Shown here piece by piece: positions 9,247-18,356 of a DNA stretch of 57,035 nt. The notes beneath the pieces were generated by a model. It was not told the origin of the DNA. It worked only from the letters and a program-made list of their open reading frames with translations, and did no database searches. Numbering within the stretch: position 1 is the first letter of the stretch; each line of letters begins with the position of its first letter. Made by a program: the position numbers and the translations under genes. The DNA is from Fastidiosipila sp964627125. Lineage in GTDB: Bacteria; Bacillota; Clostridia; Saccharofermentanales; Fastidiosipilaceae. The DNA is taken from contig CAZVJQ010000010.1 of assembly GCA_964627125.1 (NCBI GenBank), positions 1 through 57,035 of the forward strand, written 5' to 3'.

Positions 9247-10593
9247 TTAGTGATTATCTTTAAAGAATGTCAGTGATTGCCATCTTTCATTCGCTTCATT
9301 CTGGCTAACAATTGTTACTCCTCTTTCATTTACCGGAAGTATGCTATAGAAGCTATATGGGACTGCTAAAAAGTTTTCCTCATTAATAATTCCCCATAAT
9401 CCTTCTGCATTTTGCACTGTAGCCATGTTATGTGAGAAGGAGTCTGCATCTACGTATGTAGGTTCAATAAACAGTTGTCCTTCTTTATCGACAAACCCCC
9501 ATAAGCCAGAAATTCTAACAGCTGCATAATTTTCTCCTGAATAGAATGGTTTAACATCTTCCACTCCTTCTGGTAATTCATATTCATTACCATCATAATC
9601 CAATAAATGGAATTGTTCGCCATTCCTGGCAAAAGTCATCCCACTCAACGAGGCAACATTATATGTATCAGTATAAATCTCTTCATAGCCTGTACCAGAC
9701 ATCTTCTGTCCATTACCATCTATCGCATACCAGAGTCCATCGGTGTCTTGGATAAACGCAAAACCATTTACAAACTCTGTAGCATTTTCATAAGGCCCGA
9801 ATAATGGTTCGAAGCTGCTATTGTAGTAAGAATAATTACCCTCTACAGCAATTAAAATATGGTTATCTTGGTATGTTCCTAAATAAGTAATTTCATCTTG
9901 TATTGGTACATTAACTACCTTTTCACCATCAACGTTGTAATAACCCCATTGATCATCTAGTGTTGGTCTAGCAGCAACGAGGTTGCTTTGGCCAACTGGG
10001 CCTGCATATTCGAACTCACCAGTATGTCTTGTGCTTGTTGCAGCATCTGCAAAGGACCAAGTAACTGGGCTATTTTCTCTTGTCATAAACATCCAATAGC
10101 CATTTTTATATGGGCGAATTTGGTTCGCACCTGATAATGTAACTGTTTCATAAGAATATTCAATTTCCGAATAAATGCTTAAGCTTTCTTGTGAATTTAT
10201 ATCTCTACCAACAACATCGTCATAGAGTGTAAATGCTTCAGAAATTTGGTCGTTGGAAACATATAAATCAAGAAGGAATGAGTATGCTCTAGCTTCATTT
10301 GGGTATCTAGAAACAATATCTTCCGCCCAAGTGATTTGCTCTCTTGGTGTCTGAGTATCTACATACATTTGCCCAACTTCAAGTCTTACATCAAGACTCT
10401 CTTGTATATTTAGAGCATTTGCATAACTTTCATTCGCTCTTGGAATTAATCCTTGGCTAGAAAATTCTCTTGCATCTGCCAAATGTTGTTCATATGTATT
10501 TTGCTCGTTTTCAAAGTTGCTTACTCTGTAGTAAATTGCTCCTAGTACAGCGATAATTGCCACAGCGCTAATTAATATTTTTTGATTTTTCAT
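9247..10593 (-). CDS. WG-repeat membrane protein with N-terminal TPR-like region
   Basis: The 448-residue protein has a short N-terminal transmembrane or signal-anchor helix (about 5-23). A TPR-like helical stretch follows (about 35-150, with phrases such as ADAREFSSQGLIPRANESYANAL). The C-terminal half has several WG (KWG) repeats, including WGYYNVDGEKV, LWYAIDGNGQK, LWGFVDKEGQL and LWGIINEENF. WG repeats form beta-propeller-like modules of unknown function, common in surface or periplasmic proteins of Firmicutes and Bacteroidetes. The start is 3 bases after the prepilin peptidase stop, so the gene is within the same operon. An outer-face sensor or scaffold for the pilus is plausible but not shown. 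Confidence 0.85.
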   Translation of the reverse strand: MKNQKILISAVAIIAVLGAIYYRVSNFENEQNTYEQHLADAREFSSQGLIPRANESYANALNIQESLDVRLEVGQMYVDTQTPREQITWAEDIVSRYPNEARAYSFLLDLYVSNDQISEAFTLYDDVVGRDINSQESLSIYSEIEYSYETVTLSGANQIRPYKNGYWMFMTRENSPVTWSFADAATSTRHTGEFEYAGPVGQSNLVAARPTLDDQWGYYNVDGEKVVNVPIQDEITYLGTYQDNHILIAVEGNYSYYNSSFEPLFGPYENATEFVNGFAFIQDTDGLWYAIDGNGQKMSGTGYEEIYTDTYNVASLSGMTFARNGEQFHLLDYDGNEYELPEGVEDVKPFYSGENYAAVRISGLWGFVDKEGQLFIEPTYVDADSFSHNMATVQNAEGLWGIINEENFLAVPYSFYSILPVNERGVTIVSQNEANERWQSLTFFKDNH

Positions 10594-10596
10594 ACA

Positions 10597-11316
10597 CTAT
10601 ACTCCCGATAAAATCATTGATAAATATACGCCTACCAGCAAATATGGTGCAAACGGTAAAATATCATTTCTATTTTTCTTCCTACTTATCAACATTATTA
10701 TTGTCGCTACAAATATTACTAATGAAGCATAAATAATAGTTCTTACAATGCCCTCTGTTCCTTGGTAAAGAGCCATTAGTAATATCAATTTTATATCTCC
10801 AAAACCAATACCACCACGGCTAAGTAATCTCATAAAGATCATAATTACTGCCATTATTACAAATCCAACTAGAGCACTTCTAAGAAATTCTAGGCTTCCA
10901 TCAAAATCCATAATGAACTTTGCCCCGATGAAAAATACATAAGCTATAAGTCCTACAATTATGTAAAGATTTGGAATTATAAAATGTCTTGAGTCAACAT
11001 AAGCAGCTGCCCACATAATAGATACTAGAAATAAATTTCTTAGTATATCTATAGTGGCAAATTCCGGAAATGAGAAAAACACCCACATTGCTAATCCAAT
11101 CTGCAAGATTGAACTTAGAAAGTAGAAACTTCTCTCCTTATTGTCTATTGGTGCTAAATTTTGCCATTTAGCCTTATTAGTTAATAAGAGTCCGTTCGCC
11201 TTAGTACCCAGGCTAACTTCTGAGTCATCTAGGTCCTTGATGCTGACTAATACAATTGTTATAAAACAATTGACTAAGCTAGCAAAAATAATAATGATTA
11301 ATTCTAATTCGTTCAT
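10597..11316 (-). CDS. Type IV prepilin peptidase, A24 family (TadV/CpaA-like)
   Basis: The 239-residue polytopic membrane protein carries both catalytic aspartates of A24 prepilin peptidases. Asp108 lies in YVDSRHFIIPN and Asp174 in the GFGD motif at 171-174. It lacks the N-terminal methyltransferase domain of PilD, as expected for TadV/CpaA peptidases. It should remove the leader peptides of the Flp pilin and TadE-like pseudopilins encoded upstream in the same cluster. The gene lies 35 bases after the second TadE-like gene and 3 bases before the WG-repeat gene. Confidence 0.9.
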   Translation of the reverse strand: MNELELIIIIFASLVNCFITIVLVSIKDLDDSEVSLGTKANGLLLTNKAKWQNLAPIDNKERSFYFLSSILQIGLAMWVFFSFPEFATIDILRNLFLVSIMWAAAYVDSRHFIIPNLYIIVGLIAYVFFIGAKFIMDFDGSLEFLRSALVGFVIMAVIMIFMRLLSRGGIGFGDIKLILLMALYQGTEGIVRTIIYASLVIFVATIIMLISRKKNRNDILPFAPYLLVGVYLSMILSGV

Positions 11317-11351
11317 TTAGTAACTATGGACAAGTCCACTATCTTTCTAAA

Positions 11352-12089
11352 TTATTTACCTCTCCAAGGATTGGTATACGCTGATACTCCTTGTGGTATT
11401 TTCCATTCAGCCATACCAGGGAAGAAATGTGTCAATCCTCTTATACCAATATCGTAAGTAAGTTCTAAATGGAGCGGTCCTCCAACTAAACTACTTCCTC
11501 CAGTTCCGAAGTTATCTGCTTTAAAATTATCTAAATATACATCTCCAACCATGCTATTGAATCTTAAGTTCAGATTGAGTGAGGCTTTCAGGATTTCTCC
11601 TGTTAATAGGTTAGAAACAGCACTCGTTATTTCATTTGCTGCCAAGTCAACAAGTACATTCCCTATTTGCGAGCTTGTTGAGTCTCCATCTGCTCCACCA
11701 ACTACATCAGTTATTCCATTCAATGCTTGATTCAGCAAAGTACCTGCACTTAAGATGTTTGTAAGATCTAATTTTTCATTAACTTGACTATATGCACCTT
11801 GAACATCTTCTAAGCTTTGGTTAACTTCTGTGTAAGTGGAATTTCTGTCACCCAACTCTTTATTTCCAGGTACAAATTCATAGAAAATATAGCTAGTTTG
11901 TGATAAATCCATAGCAAACTGATGTGTTGCTCTAGTTACAGCAGACTGCACTCTCACTACGTGTAGCAATGAAAATATAACGAAAACAAACCAGAGGAAT
12001 AAGGCAAAAGCAATTGTTGTCTCAATAACTATTGCACCGCTCTCTTCTTCGGATATTAATGACTTAAAGAATTTCTTTACTTTATTCAT
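11352..12089 (-). CDS. TadE/TadF-like pseudopilin
   Basis: The 245-residue protein has a short basic leader and then EESGAIVIETTIAFALF, a prepilin-like site with Gly18 and Glu23 at position +5 of the mature protein. One hydrophobic helix (about 24-45) and an extracellular region rich in Ser/Asn/Val follow. The first two features match TadE/TadF minor pseudopilins that prime or anchor Flp fibres. It begins 1 base after the stop of the 1099-residue DUF5702 protein. TadE and TadF cannot be told apart from sequence here. Confidence 0.85.
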   Translation of the reverse strand: MNKVKKFFKSLISEEESGAIVIETTIAFALFLWFVFVIFSLLHVVRVQSAVTRATHQFAMDLSQTSYIFYEFVPGNKELGDRNSTYTEVNQSLEDVQGAYSQVNEKLDLTNILSAGTLLNQALNGITDVVGGADGDSTSSQIGNVLVDLAANEITSAVSNLLTGEILKASLNLNLRFNSMVGDVYLDNFKADNFGTGGSSLVGGPLHLELTYDIGIRGLTHFFPGMAEWKIPQGVSAYTNPWRGK

Positions 12090-12090
12090 A

Positions 12091-15000
12091 TTAGTATCCT
12101 TTCTCTAATGAGAACTCATAGTTCCACGGGCTCAAGCTTTCGCCAACAATACCAGTTAGGTCAAACATAGAATCTAGTTTCGCAGTACCAGTAAGTGAGT
12201 AAGCTGTATTAAGTTCTGATAAATCATCAATACTTAAATTGAATGCAATTTGATTACCAATTCTTTCTACTACATCTCCATGCGAGAATGTTAATCCCAT
12301 AAATCCAAATAGCATTAGATATGTACTGTAATACCAGTCATTAGGATTAAAATTCTTACCTGACTCACCTTTATGAGTAGATGATTCATCGCTGATTGTT
12401 GGTCCATCACTAGTCTTAGGTGGGGAGAAATCATCAACTGTATCTATAGAAGGTGTTCCACCATCTCTGGTAAGAATATCATTACCATCAGCTCCACCCA
12501 TGAAACTTCCCCATTTTTCTTTAATAGTTAAAGAATCGCCTGTACGATCTGGTTTTTTAACCAACGGCGCTGAGAGACCATATTTTAATGCGTTCATGTC
12601 CATTAAGGTTTCTAACACTGTTACTAAGAAAATTGCGAATGCATAAACTATCGCTCTACCAACTGGGAAAATAGCACCTACGGCATTTGCCATAGCTCTA
12701 ACTGCACCGGGCAATCCATCTGACGCTGGACCTCTCATTATCCACATGAATACTGGAAGAACATTAAATGCAACTCTTATTGCCATTATTGAGGCGTAGG
12801 CAGCATATTGTGAACCCATGCTTCCTAGTCCAAATACAATATATTCAGTTTCAGATCCAAATGTTTCTTGGCCATCAGGGAATTCTCTCGCTGGAGCTAA
12901 GAATTGATTTCTCAGATTTCTATTTACATAGTTATAAGTATCATCGGAGACCATCCAGTTTTCTTTTTTCTCTTCAAAACCATCTTTAGCTTCACTTACA
13001 TTTGTAAATTCGTGGAAAGCTGTAAAAGTTTCAGTTCTTAATGTGTCGTACGAGAACATGGAGAACATATAATCTAGAATAAATAAATTATCTCTTATTG
13101 CACTTATTGTTCCAATTTCTCCTAGTTCTGCAACCTCTGCGGTCTCTTCAGATGAATCACCAAAGATCCTATCTACTAAATTATGAGGGGCATCTTCAAC
13201 TGAACCAGCGACAACTGAAGCTTCAACTATTTCATTAGGTAGAATGTCTAAGGAAATGTCATCTAATATTTTTTGGAAATCTTCCCATGCATTCTTAGTA
13301 CTACTATCTTCGTCATGTACCTTATACTTCTCTTCATATTCTTTTACAAATTCATATAAATTATTTACAGGTCTATTTAAATCTGGGTGAGTATTATTCG
13401 GCTCATCAAATACAATACTTGCCCAATCTTCTGGGTGCTCCCAGAGTTCTCTGAATGTAGTAGTGTTAATATTGTTCAGATCTTCCAAATCTCTATAGTC
13501 TTCAGTCATCATATCAGGAATATTAATAGCACTATCGTTTACTGCATTCATAAATTTATCTTTAGTATCTATATCCATGATTTTAGAATTACCATATCTA
13601 AATGCATCAATGACATCTTTATTATCTTTAAACATGTCACGTAATTTTTCTACATGGTCCGAGAAATCTGTAGCATCCTGAACTGTCAGCTCAAGAGCTG
13701 TGTTTATTAATTCATTATTATCTAATCCATAAAGTTCATCATAGTGTGCTTCAACTACTACATCAGTACCTTGGTCTGTAGCAACTTCTGCTTCCCATTC
13801 ATCTCGTTCTTCTTGATATTTTTCAACTAAACCAATTAATTCATTTGCTATTGAGATCATGTCGTCCAATACATCTTGCGCAGTATCTGATTTCTCATGG
13901 AATTCAGTTAGCTCACTATCTATATTAGCCATAGTACTAACTTGTGAAGGACTAGCAGAAAAGTTGTTTGAAGTTGTAAATCTTGCTTTTGCTTGTGCAA
14001 AAATTTTATCTACATTACTTGTTCTGCCTGTGTATTTTTTGTTGATACCGTCCTTAAATCTACTTTCTAATTCATCCTTGAAATCTGCAAGATCAATTCC
14101 AGGTATATTTGTTAATGTGGACCAATCCTCAACTATAGTTGTGTTATCAGGAGAGAGCTTAAACTCAATGAAAGCAACACTAGAAAAATCAATTTCTTCT
14201 CCTCCTGTACCAGTTTCTGCCTCTTCACCTGTACCTGATTCTCCTGCCTCAATTTCTTCATCCAAGTGTTCTATCAGTGAATCATAAATAAATTCTGTAT
14301 TATTTACGGCTCCTCTATAAGCCAAATATTTATTATTTTTAACTATTGCTTCATATACTTGAACTGCCCATCTAGAATGATCATGACCATAAGATGTAGA
14401 CCACTGTTTAAGTTGTCCATACTTGTGTAATTCTAGTTCCATTTCTGCGTAGAGCATAGCTTGTGCTTCAAAACTAACCATTAATGCAGCTAGAGCACTC
14501 TCTAGGTCAGCTACATCTGCTGAAGGAACATCGACAGTAGTGAAATCCTTAAATGAAATATGTGAATTATTAGCAACGGAAATATAATCTTCCATCTCTT
14601 GCCACTGGAAGACTCTTTGTGTATGAAGCTCTTTATACTCACCCCTATAGGTTCGTTCACCATCTACTGTTTCTTCATCAGAATATTTTTTAACTATGTT
14701 ATTTATATATTCTTCAGTCAGAGCTAGATCTTCATATTCATTAACTTTTTCTAATAACTCATCAACCTTATCAATTAACTCTTGCATGGCTTCATAAGTA
14801 TCATTTTGCTCTTGAACTAATCTTGCATTAGCAGCAGCTTCTGCAGAATCTTCACTAGCTACACTGACTGTTTCAAAGATAGTTGTTACTAGATTAATAG
14901 GAGCTCTATATTTCATGAATTCTACAATTTGCGCATGTAATATAGCTGGATTACCTAAGTTAGCACCCTCAATTGGTGCAACTGTAGCTTCATTAACTGA

Positions 15001-15390
15001 GATAGGAATTAGACTACCTCCTCCACCAGACGCTGCTCCTGTTACCCAACTACTACCACCTGCCGGTGTATAAGTAACACTAGCGTTGAGAGCCTTTTCA
15101 GCATCTTCAGTTTTACCTTGTGCACCCATTAGTCCATACCAGTCTTGTAACTCACCATGGTATTCTGCTAAAACAGTATTTAACGCTAAATCTTCAGCAG
15201 ATGCTATTATTCCTCTTGCTAATGAAAATCTTGTAGCATCAATTAAAATACCTGTAATGGCTAATATTGGTAGCATACAACCAACTAGGAAGATTGAAAT
15301 ACCACCCTTTTGGCGTTCTAAAAAATTAGTGAATCTGAAATCACTAATTCTTTTAAATATTCTTTTTATTGTCTTTATAAATGCTTTCAT
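12091..15390 (-). CDS. DUF5702-like giant Tad-associated pseudopilin (TadG-like)
   Basis: The 1099-residue protein has a hydrophobic helix near the N-terminus (about 28-50: GGISIFLVGCMLPILAITGILIDATRFSLARG). The segment that follows resembles the start of DUF5702 proteins of clostridial Tad loci and the N-terminus of TadG. A very long acidic, helical extracellular region follows with many Asp/Glu/Asn residues and probable coiled coils. Further hydrophobic segments lie near 860-950, and a final hydrophobic patch (YLMLFGFMGLTFSHG) is near the C-terminus. No VWA/MIDAS motif is obvious, unlike proteobacterial TadG. The gene is flanked by two TadE-like genes, consistent with a pilus-tip or base complex. 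The function is inferred from family and position. Confidence 0.82.
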   Translation of the reverse strand: MKAFIKTIKRIFKRISDFRFTNFLERQKGGISIFLVGCMLPILAITGILIDATRFSLARGIIASAEDLALNTVLAEYHGELQDWYGLMGAQGKTEDAEKALNASVTYTPAGGSSWVTGAASGGGGSLIPISVNEATVAPIEGANLGNPAILHAQIVEFMKYRAPINLVTTIFETVSVASEDSAEAAANARLVQEQNDTYEAMQELIDKVDELLEKVNEYEDLALTEEYINNIVKKYSDEETVDGERTYRGEYKELHTQRVFQWQEMEDYISVANNSHISFKDFTTVDVPSADVADLESALAALMVSFEAQAMLYAEMELELHKYGQLKQWSTSYGHDHSRWAVQVYEAIVKNNKYLAYRGAVNNTEFIYDSLIEHLDEEIEAGESGTGEEAETGTGGEEIDFSSVAFIEFKLSPDNTTIVEDWSTLTNIPGIDLADFKDELESRFKDGINKKYTGRTSNVDKIFAQAKARFTTSNNFSASPSQVSTMANIDSELTEFHEKSDTAQDVLDDMISIANELIGLVEKYQEERDEWEAEVATDQGTDVVVEAHYDELYGLDNNELINTALELTVQDATDFSDHVEKLRDMFKDNKDVIDAFRYGNSKIMDIDTKDKFMNAVNDSAINIPDMMTEDYRDLEDLNNINTTTFRELWEHPEDWASIVFDEPNNTHPDLNRPVNNLYEFVKEYEEKYKVHDEDSSTKNAWEDFQKILDDISLDILPNEIVEASVVAGSVEDAPHNLVDRIFGDSSEETAEVAELGEIGTISAIRDNLFILDYMFSMFSYDTLRTETFTAFHEFTNVSEAKDGFEEKKENWMVSDDTYNYVNRNLRNQFLAPAREFPDGQETFGSETEYIVFGLGSMGSQYAAYASIMAIRVAFNVLPVFMWIMRGPASDGLPGAVRAMANAVGAIFPVGRAIVYAFAIFLVTVLETLMDMNALKYGLSAPLVKKPDRTGDSLTIKEKWGSFMGGADGNDILTRDGGTPSIDTVDDFSPPKTSDGPTISDESSTHKGESGKNFNPNDWYYSTYLMLFGFMGLTFSHGDVVERIGNQIAFNLSIDDLSELNTAYSLTGTAKLDSMFDLTGIVGESLSPWNYEFSLEKGY

Positions 15391-15440
15391 AATATTTCCC
15401 CTGGAAAACTATTATCCATGCCCTTGCTAAAGCACTATTC

Positions 15441-16088
15441 CTATCCGCCTAAAAATTGAGATACTTTTTCATGCAATGCATTAATTTTTTGACCAAATGT
15501 TGTTCTATAAATTAAATCTTGTGCAACTGTTATTGTGTCTATCAGCTCTTTGGGATCAGCTCCAGATGCACTACCAGTAATTTGATACTGATACGAATAC
15601 CCTTCATTAGTAAAGAATGTGACTATTGGTAAATCCATTCCGTAGCTGACATTTACTGTAAATGAGTTAAGTAATAAGAAAAATGAATAATTAGCCTCTA
15701 CACTGACACCAGATGGTTCCATGCCTTTAAAGAAACCTGTATCTAATTCGCCAAGAGCCTCTTCAACGTATTGCACGGCTTTAGACTCCGCATTGGACTT
15801 AGTATCACCGAATATATGATGATATGGCATTACCTCATAAGCTGTGTTTGGTATTTCACCAGTAGCGAGATGCGCCTCATAATGTGGGTCTGTAGCATAT
15901 CTAACACCCACTGAAGCTGCCTCATTAGCAATCGCTTGTATAGATGAAGCCATATATAGTACGTTTACGAAGAAAATAAGTGTTATAACTCCAACAATTA
16001 CGAATGGGAACATTATAGATGCCTCTATTATTAGTGAAGCTCCACTCTCATCATTAAAAAATTCTTTTATTTTTTCTTTTACTTTCAT
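15441..16088 (-). CDS. TadE-like pseudopilin
   Basis: The 215-residue protein has a basic leader, then NDESGASLIIEASIMFPFV, a prepilin-type motif with Gly16 followed by Glu22. A hydrophobic helix (about 23-48) ends in a typical TadE stretch (SIQAIANEAASVGVRYA). The outer region of about 160 residues is beta-rich. Minor pseudopilins of this type are processed by TadV and needed for Flp pilus assembly. The gene is separated from the Flp-like pilin gene by a 214-base gap that holds a strong hairpin, so its expression may be lower than that of the pilin. Confidence 0.87.
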   Translation of the reverse strand: MKVKEKIKEFFNDESGASLIIEASIMFPFVIVGVITLIFFVNVLYMASSIQAIANEAASVGVRYATDPHYEAHLATGEIPNTAYEVMPYHHIFGDTKSNAESKAVQYVEEALGELDTGFFKGMEPSGVSVEANYSFFLLLNSFTVNVSYGMDLPIVTFFTNEGYSYQYQITGSASGADPKELIDTITVAQDLIYRTTFGQKINALHEKVSQFLGG

Positions 16089-16247
16089 ACTTAGCCTATT
16101 CCTTATTTATGCTAAAGATAAATCTTTAGTCTTAATCTAATTATCCACAGGATAATATTTAGCTAATAGTATTAATTTTCATTAATTTATCTATTTTTAT
16201 AGTTTCTATACTTCTCTTCGGAAGCATATAAAACAGTAATTTATATT

Positions 16248-16281
16248 TGTGTTTGGCAAGCATCACTGATTACCAAACACA
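16248..16281 (-). terminator. Hairpin between flp and tadE, possible attenuator or mRNA stabiliser
   Basis: A perfect 9-bp inverted repeat (TGTGTTTGG / CCAAACACA) with a 16-base loop lies 21 bases after the flp stop codon. There is no clean U-tract, so complete termination is doubtful. A partial terminator or 3'-end stabiliser would let the pilin be made in excess over the downstream machinery. Confidence 0.55.
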
Positions 16282-16302
16282 TATATATTGAACTCATAAT
16301 TA

Positions 16303-16515
16303 TTAAGAAATAACTGAGCTTGATTGTTCTTCTACTTTACCTAATAATCCGCCTAAAATTCCGGTAATTTGGTCTCTAAACATTACTAATAAGATTAGAG
16401 CGATACCAATTAAAACTACGATTGATATTACGTTAACGTCTCCATCTTCTTCTAGCAATAAGTTATTTAGAGCTTTTCTTGCTTGAAATAGGACTTTGTT
16501 TGTAAATCTATTCAT
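16303..16515 (-). CDS. flp: Flp1-like type IVb pilin
   Basis: This small 70-residue protein has a leader of about 25 residues ending in EEDG. A hydrophobic helix (about 27-46) and a short amphipathic tail (RDQITGILGGLLGKVEEQ) follow. Size, layout and position after tadC match the major Flp1-like pilin of Gram-positive Tad systems. Cleavage is expected after Gly25. The usual Glu at +5 of the mature pilin is not present (Ile30 there). Gaps of 54 bases upstream and 214 bases downstream, with a hairpin, set it apart within the operon. Confidence 0.85.
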   Translation of the reverse strand: MNRFTNKVLFQARKALNNLLLEEDGDVNVISIVVLIGIALILLVMFRDQITGILGGLLGKVEEQSSSVIS

Positions 16516-16569
16516 ATAATCTCTCTCCTCTCTTTAGATTTCTTATTGCACTTCAATAAGCTAATTAAT

Positions 16570-17442
16570 TTAAACTCCCAATCCTGTAAAGATTGGAACT
16601 ACTATCATGATGATGATTCCTAGGAAGACTATCATTGTTGGAATCATAAGTTTATTGCTTGCAAGCTCTCCTTGTGTTTTTGCGGATTGCTTACGTGCTT
16701 CCCAAACCTCATCACTTTGGTCTATTAACATTGAGACCAAGTCTGCATTACCTTTACTTATACCTTGCACTATAGTTGAAGAAAACTTCTTAATTTCAGG
16801 TTCAATGCATCTAACCCCAAATTGCGTGATAGCTTCTCCATCGGATACACCATTATTCATTTGAACACAACTCAGTTGCATCTCTGCATATAGTGCTGTG
16901 TTTTTACTGTAAGCTATTTGCTCCCAAGCATCATGCAGAACCATGCCTGCATTTGTTAGTAGTGCCAATTGGGATACAACTTCAGCAAAATCTGTCATCA
17001 GTTCGTCTTTTCTATCTTTCATGTCTTCTTTTGATTTAGTTAAGTAATAATAAACAGCTACAAAAGCAAACATCAGAGTTATAAGTATTAACATGCTCTC
17101 ACCAGAGAATATGAAAATTGAAAATCCTACTATTAATACTAAGAATGCATAACTAACCGCTTTTGCATAAGCTACTCTTAAATAAAACTCAGCATATTTC
17201 TCGTCATAAAGAATTGAAATATTCTTTCTAATCTCGCGATCTCTCTTAGATTTGTATTGGTATTTAATTAACTCCATAAATGCGTAGCCTGAAGAATATA
17301 TTCCTATTAACTGATGATCATCTTCATCAAGTTCTTCAAAGAGTTCATCATATTTTCTTCCGGCAAATAGTAGATATAACCAGAACAGAAGGAGAACTAC
17401 AGTTATTACTATTATTGTTATTTCTAATGTGCTAAAACCCAT
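16570..17442 (-). CDS. tadC: Tad inner-membrane platform protein TadC
   Basis: The 290-residue GspF/TadC-family membrane protein has hydrophobic segments near the N-terminus, in the middle (about 105-140) and at the C-terminus (about 265-290). A cytoplasmic helical domain contains the T2SSF-type pattern (LLTNAGMVLHDAWEQIA). With TadB it forms the membrane platform driven by the TadA ATPase. The gene starts 11 bases after tadB and is followed 54 bases later by the pilin gene. Confidence 0.9.
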   Translation of the reverse strand: MGFSTLEITIIVITVVLLLFWLYLLFAGRKYDELFEELDEDDHQLIGIYSSGYAFMELIKYQYKSKRDREIRKNISILYDEKYAEFYLRVAYAKAVSYAFLVLIVGFSIFIFSGESMLILITLMFAFVAVYYYLTKSKEDMKDRKDELMTDFAEVVSQLALLTNAGMVLHDAWEQIAYSKNTALYAEMQLSCVQMNNGVSDGEAITQFGVRCIEPEIKKFSSTIVQGISKGNADLVSMLIDQSDEVWEARKQSAKTQGELASNKLMIPTMIVFLGIIIMIVVPIFTGLGV

Positions 17443-17453
17443 AAATTCCTCCC

Positions 17454-18341
17454 CTAAACCTTAATATCCAGAATCTGATTTCCGACAACATATGCGATTA
17501 CAAACATTACTAAAGCTACAGCTGTTGCACCAATACCTATAGGCGTTGTGAACATCGCGTTCATATCCTCACCCATACCCTTCATAATGAAAGTTAAAAG
17601 AATTGGCATAACTAACATTACGTATAAGGAGTTTTTACTTGCAGCTATAGTTGTTTGTATTTCTTCTGAGATCTGCATCTTGGAGCTTAAGACCTCATGG
17701 GTAGTATCCATAACACTAGCTAGGTTTCCACCTTTTCTGTAACTAACAGCGAAGACATTAGCAAAACTTAATATATCTGGGTTTGCTGATCTTTGTCCCA
17801 TATCTCTTATTAAATCTTCAATGGCAAAGTTATTTTGTAAGCCTATTAAAATAACTTCTACTTCTTTTACGATAAAATCTTCTTTATCGTATTGAACTTG
17901 AAGATCTTGATAGACAGAGCTGAATGCTTGATTAACGTTTGAACCAGCAGATATAGAAGTTGTTAGGCCCTCTAACAAATCTCTAAATTGTCTAGCTAAA
18001 GTTCTTTGTCTTTTTACTTTAAGTTGTTTTCTTCTAACCGGAATAAATATGATTGCTGCAACTGCACCAAAAATAGATGGGATTAAGATGTTTAAGAATC
18101 TTGTAGTATCAGTAGCTCGTCCATATTCATCCATAGCTAAGTTACCGAAGAATAAGTATCCAACGAATGCTCCCACGGCAAAAGCAATAAGTGCATACAA
18201 TATAATTTCTAAGAAATTCATATTGTAGACCTTATAATTTAAAACCTTTAAACCTGTAGGCGAGGTCAAGTATTGAGCTTCTTTACCCTTCTCTTCTCTA
18301 GTTAAAAAGTTTAATTTTACATCATTCTCTGCTGTTGCCAT
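17454..18341 (-). CDS. tadB: Tad inner-membrane platform protein TadB
   Basis: The T2SSF-family membrane protein has about 295 residues. I place the start at 18341, where a GGGAGAAG ribosome site precedes ATG. The frame extends 4 codons upstream to a TTG that overlaps this site. Hydrophobic pairs lie at about 45-110 and again at the C-terminus. The cytoplasmic domain carries the family pattern (LLEGLTTSISAGSNVNQAF and later YRKGGNLASVMD). It partners TadC in the pilus assembly platform. The gene is closely spaced with tadA upstream and tadC downstream. Confidence 0.9.
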   Translation of the reverse strand: MATAENDVKLNFLTREEKGKEAQYLTSPTGLKVLNYKVYNMNFLEIILYALIAFAVGAFVGYLFFGNLAMDEYGRATDTTRFLNILIPSIFGAVAAIIFIPVRRKQLKVKRQRTLARQFRDLLEGLTTSISAGSNVNQAFSSVYQDLQVQYDKEDFIVKEVEVILIGLQNNFAIEDLIRDMGQRSANPDILSFANVFAVSYRKGGNLASVMDTTHEVLSSKMQISEEIQTTIAASKNSLYVMLVMPILLTFIMKGMGEDMNAMFTTPIGIGATAVALVMFVIAYVVGNQILDIKV

Positions 18342-18356
18342 ATCTTCTCCCAAGTT

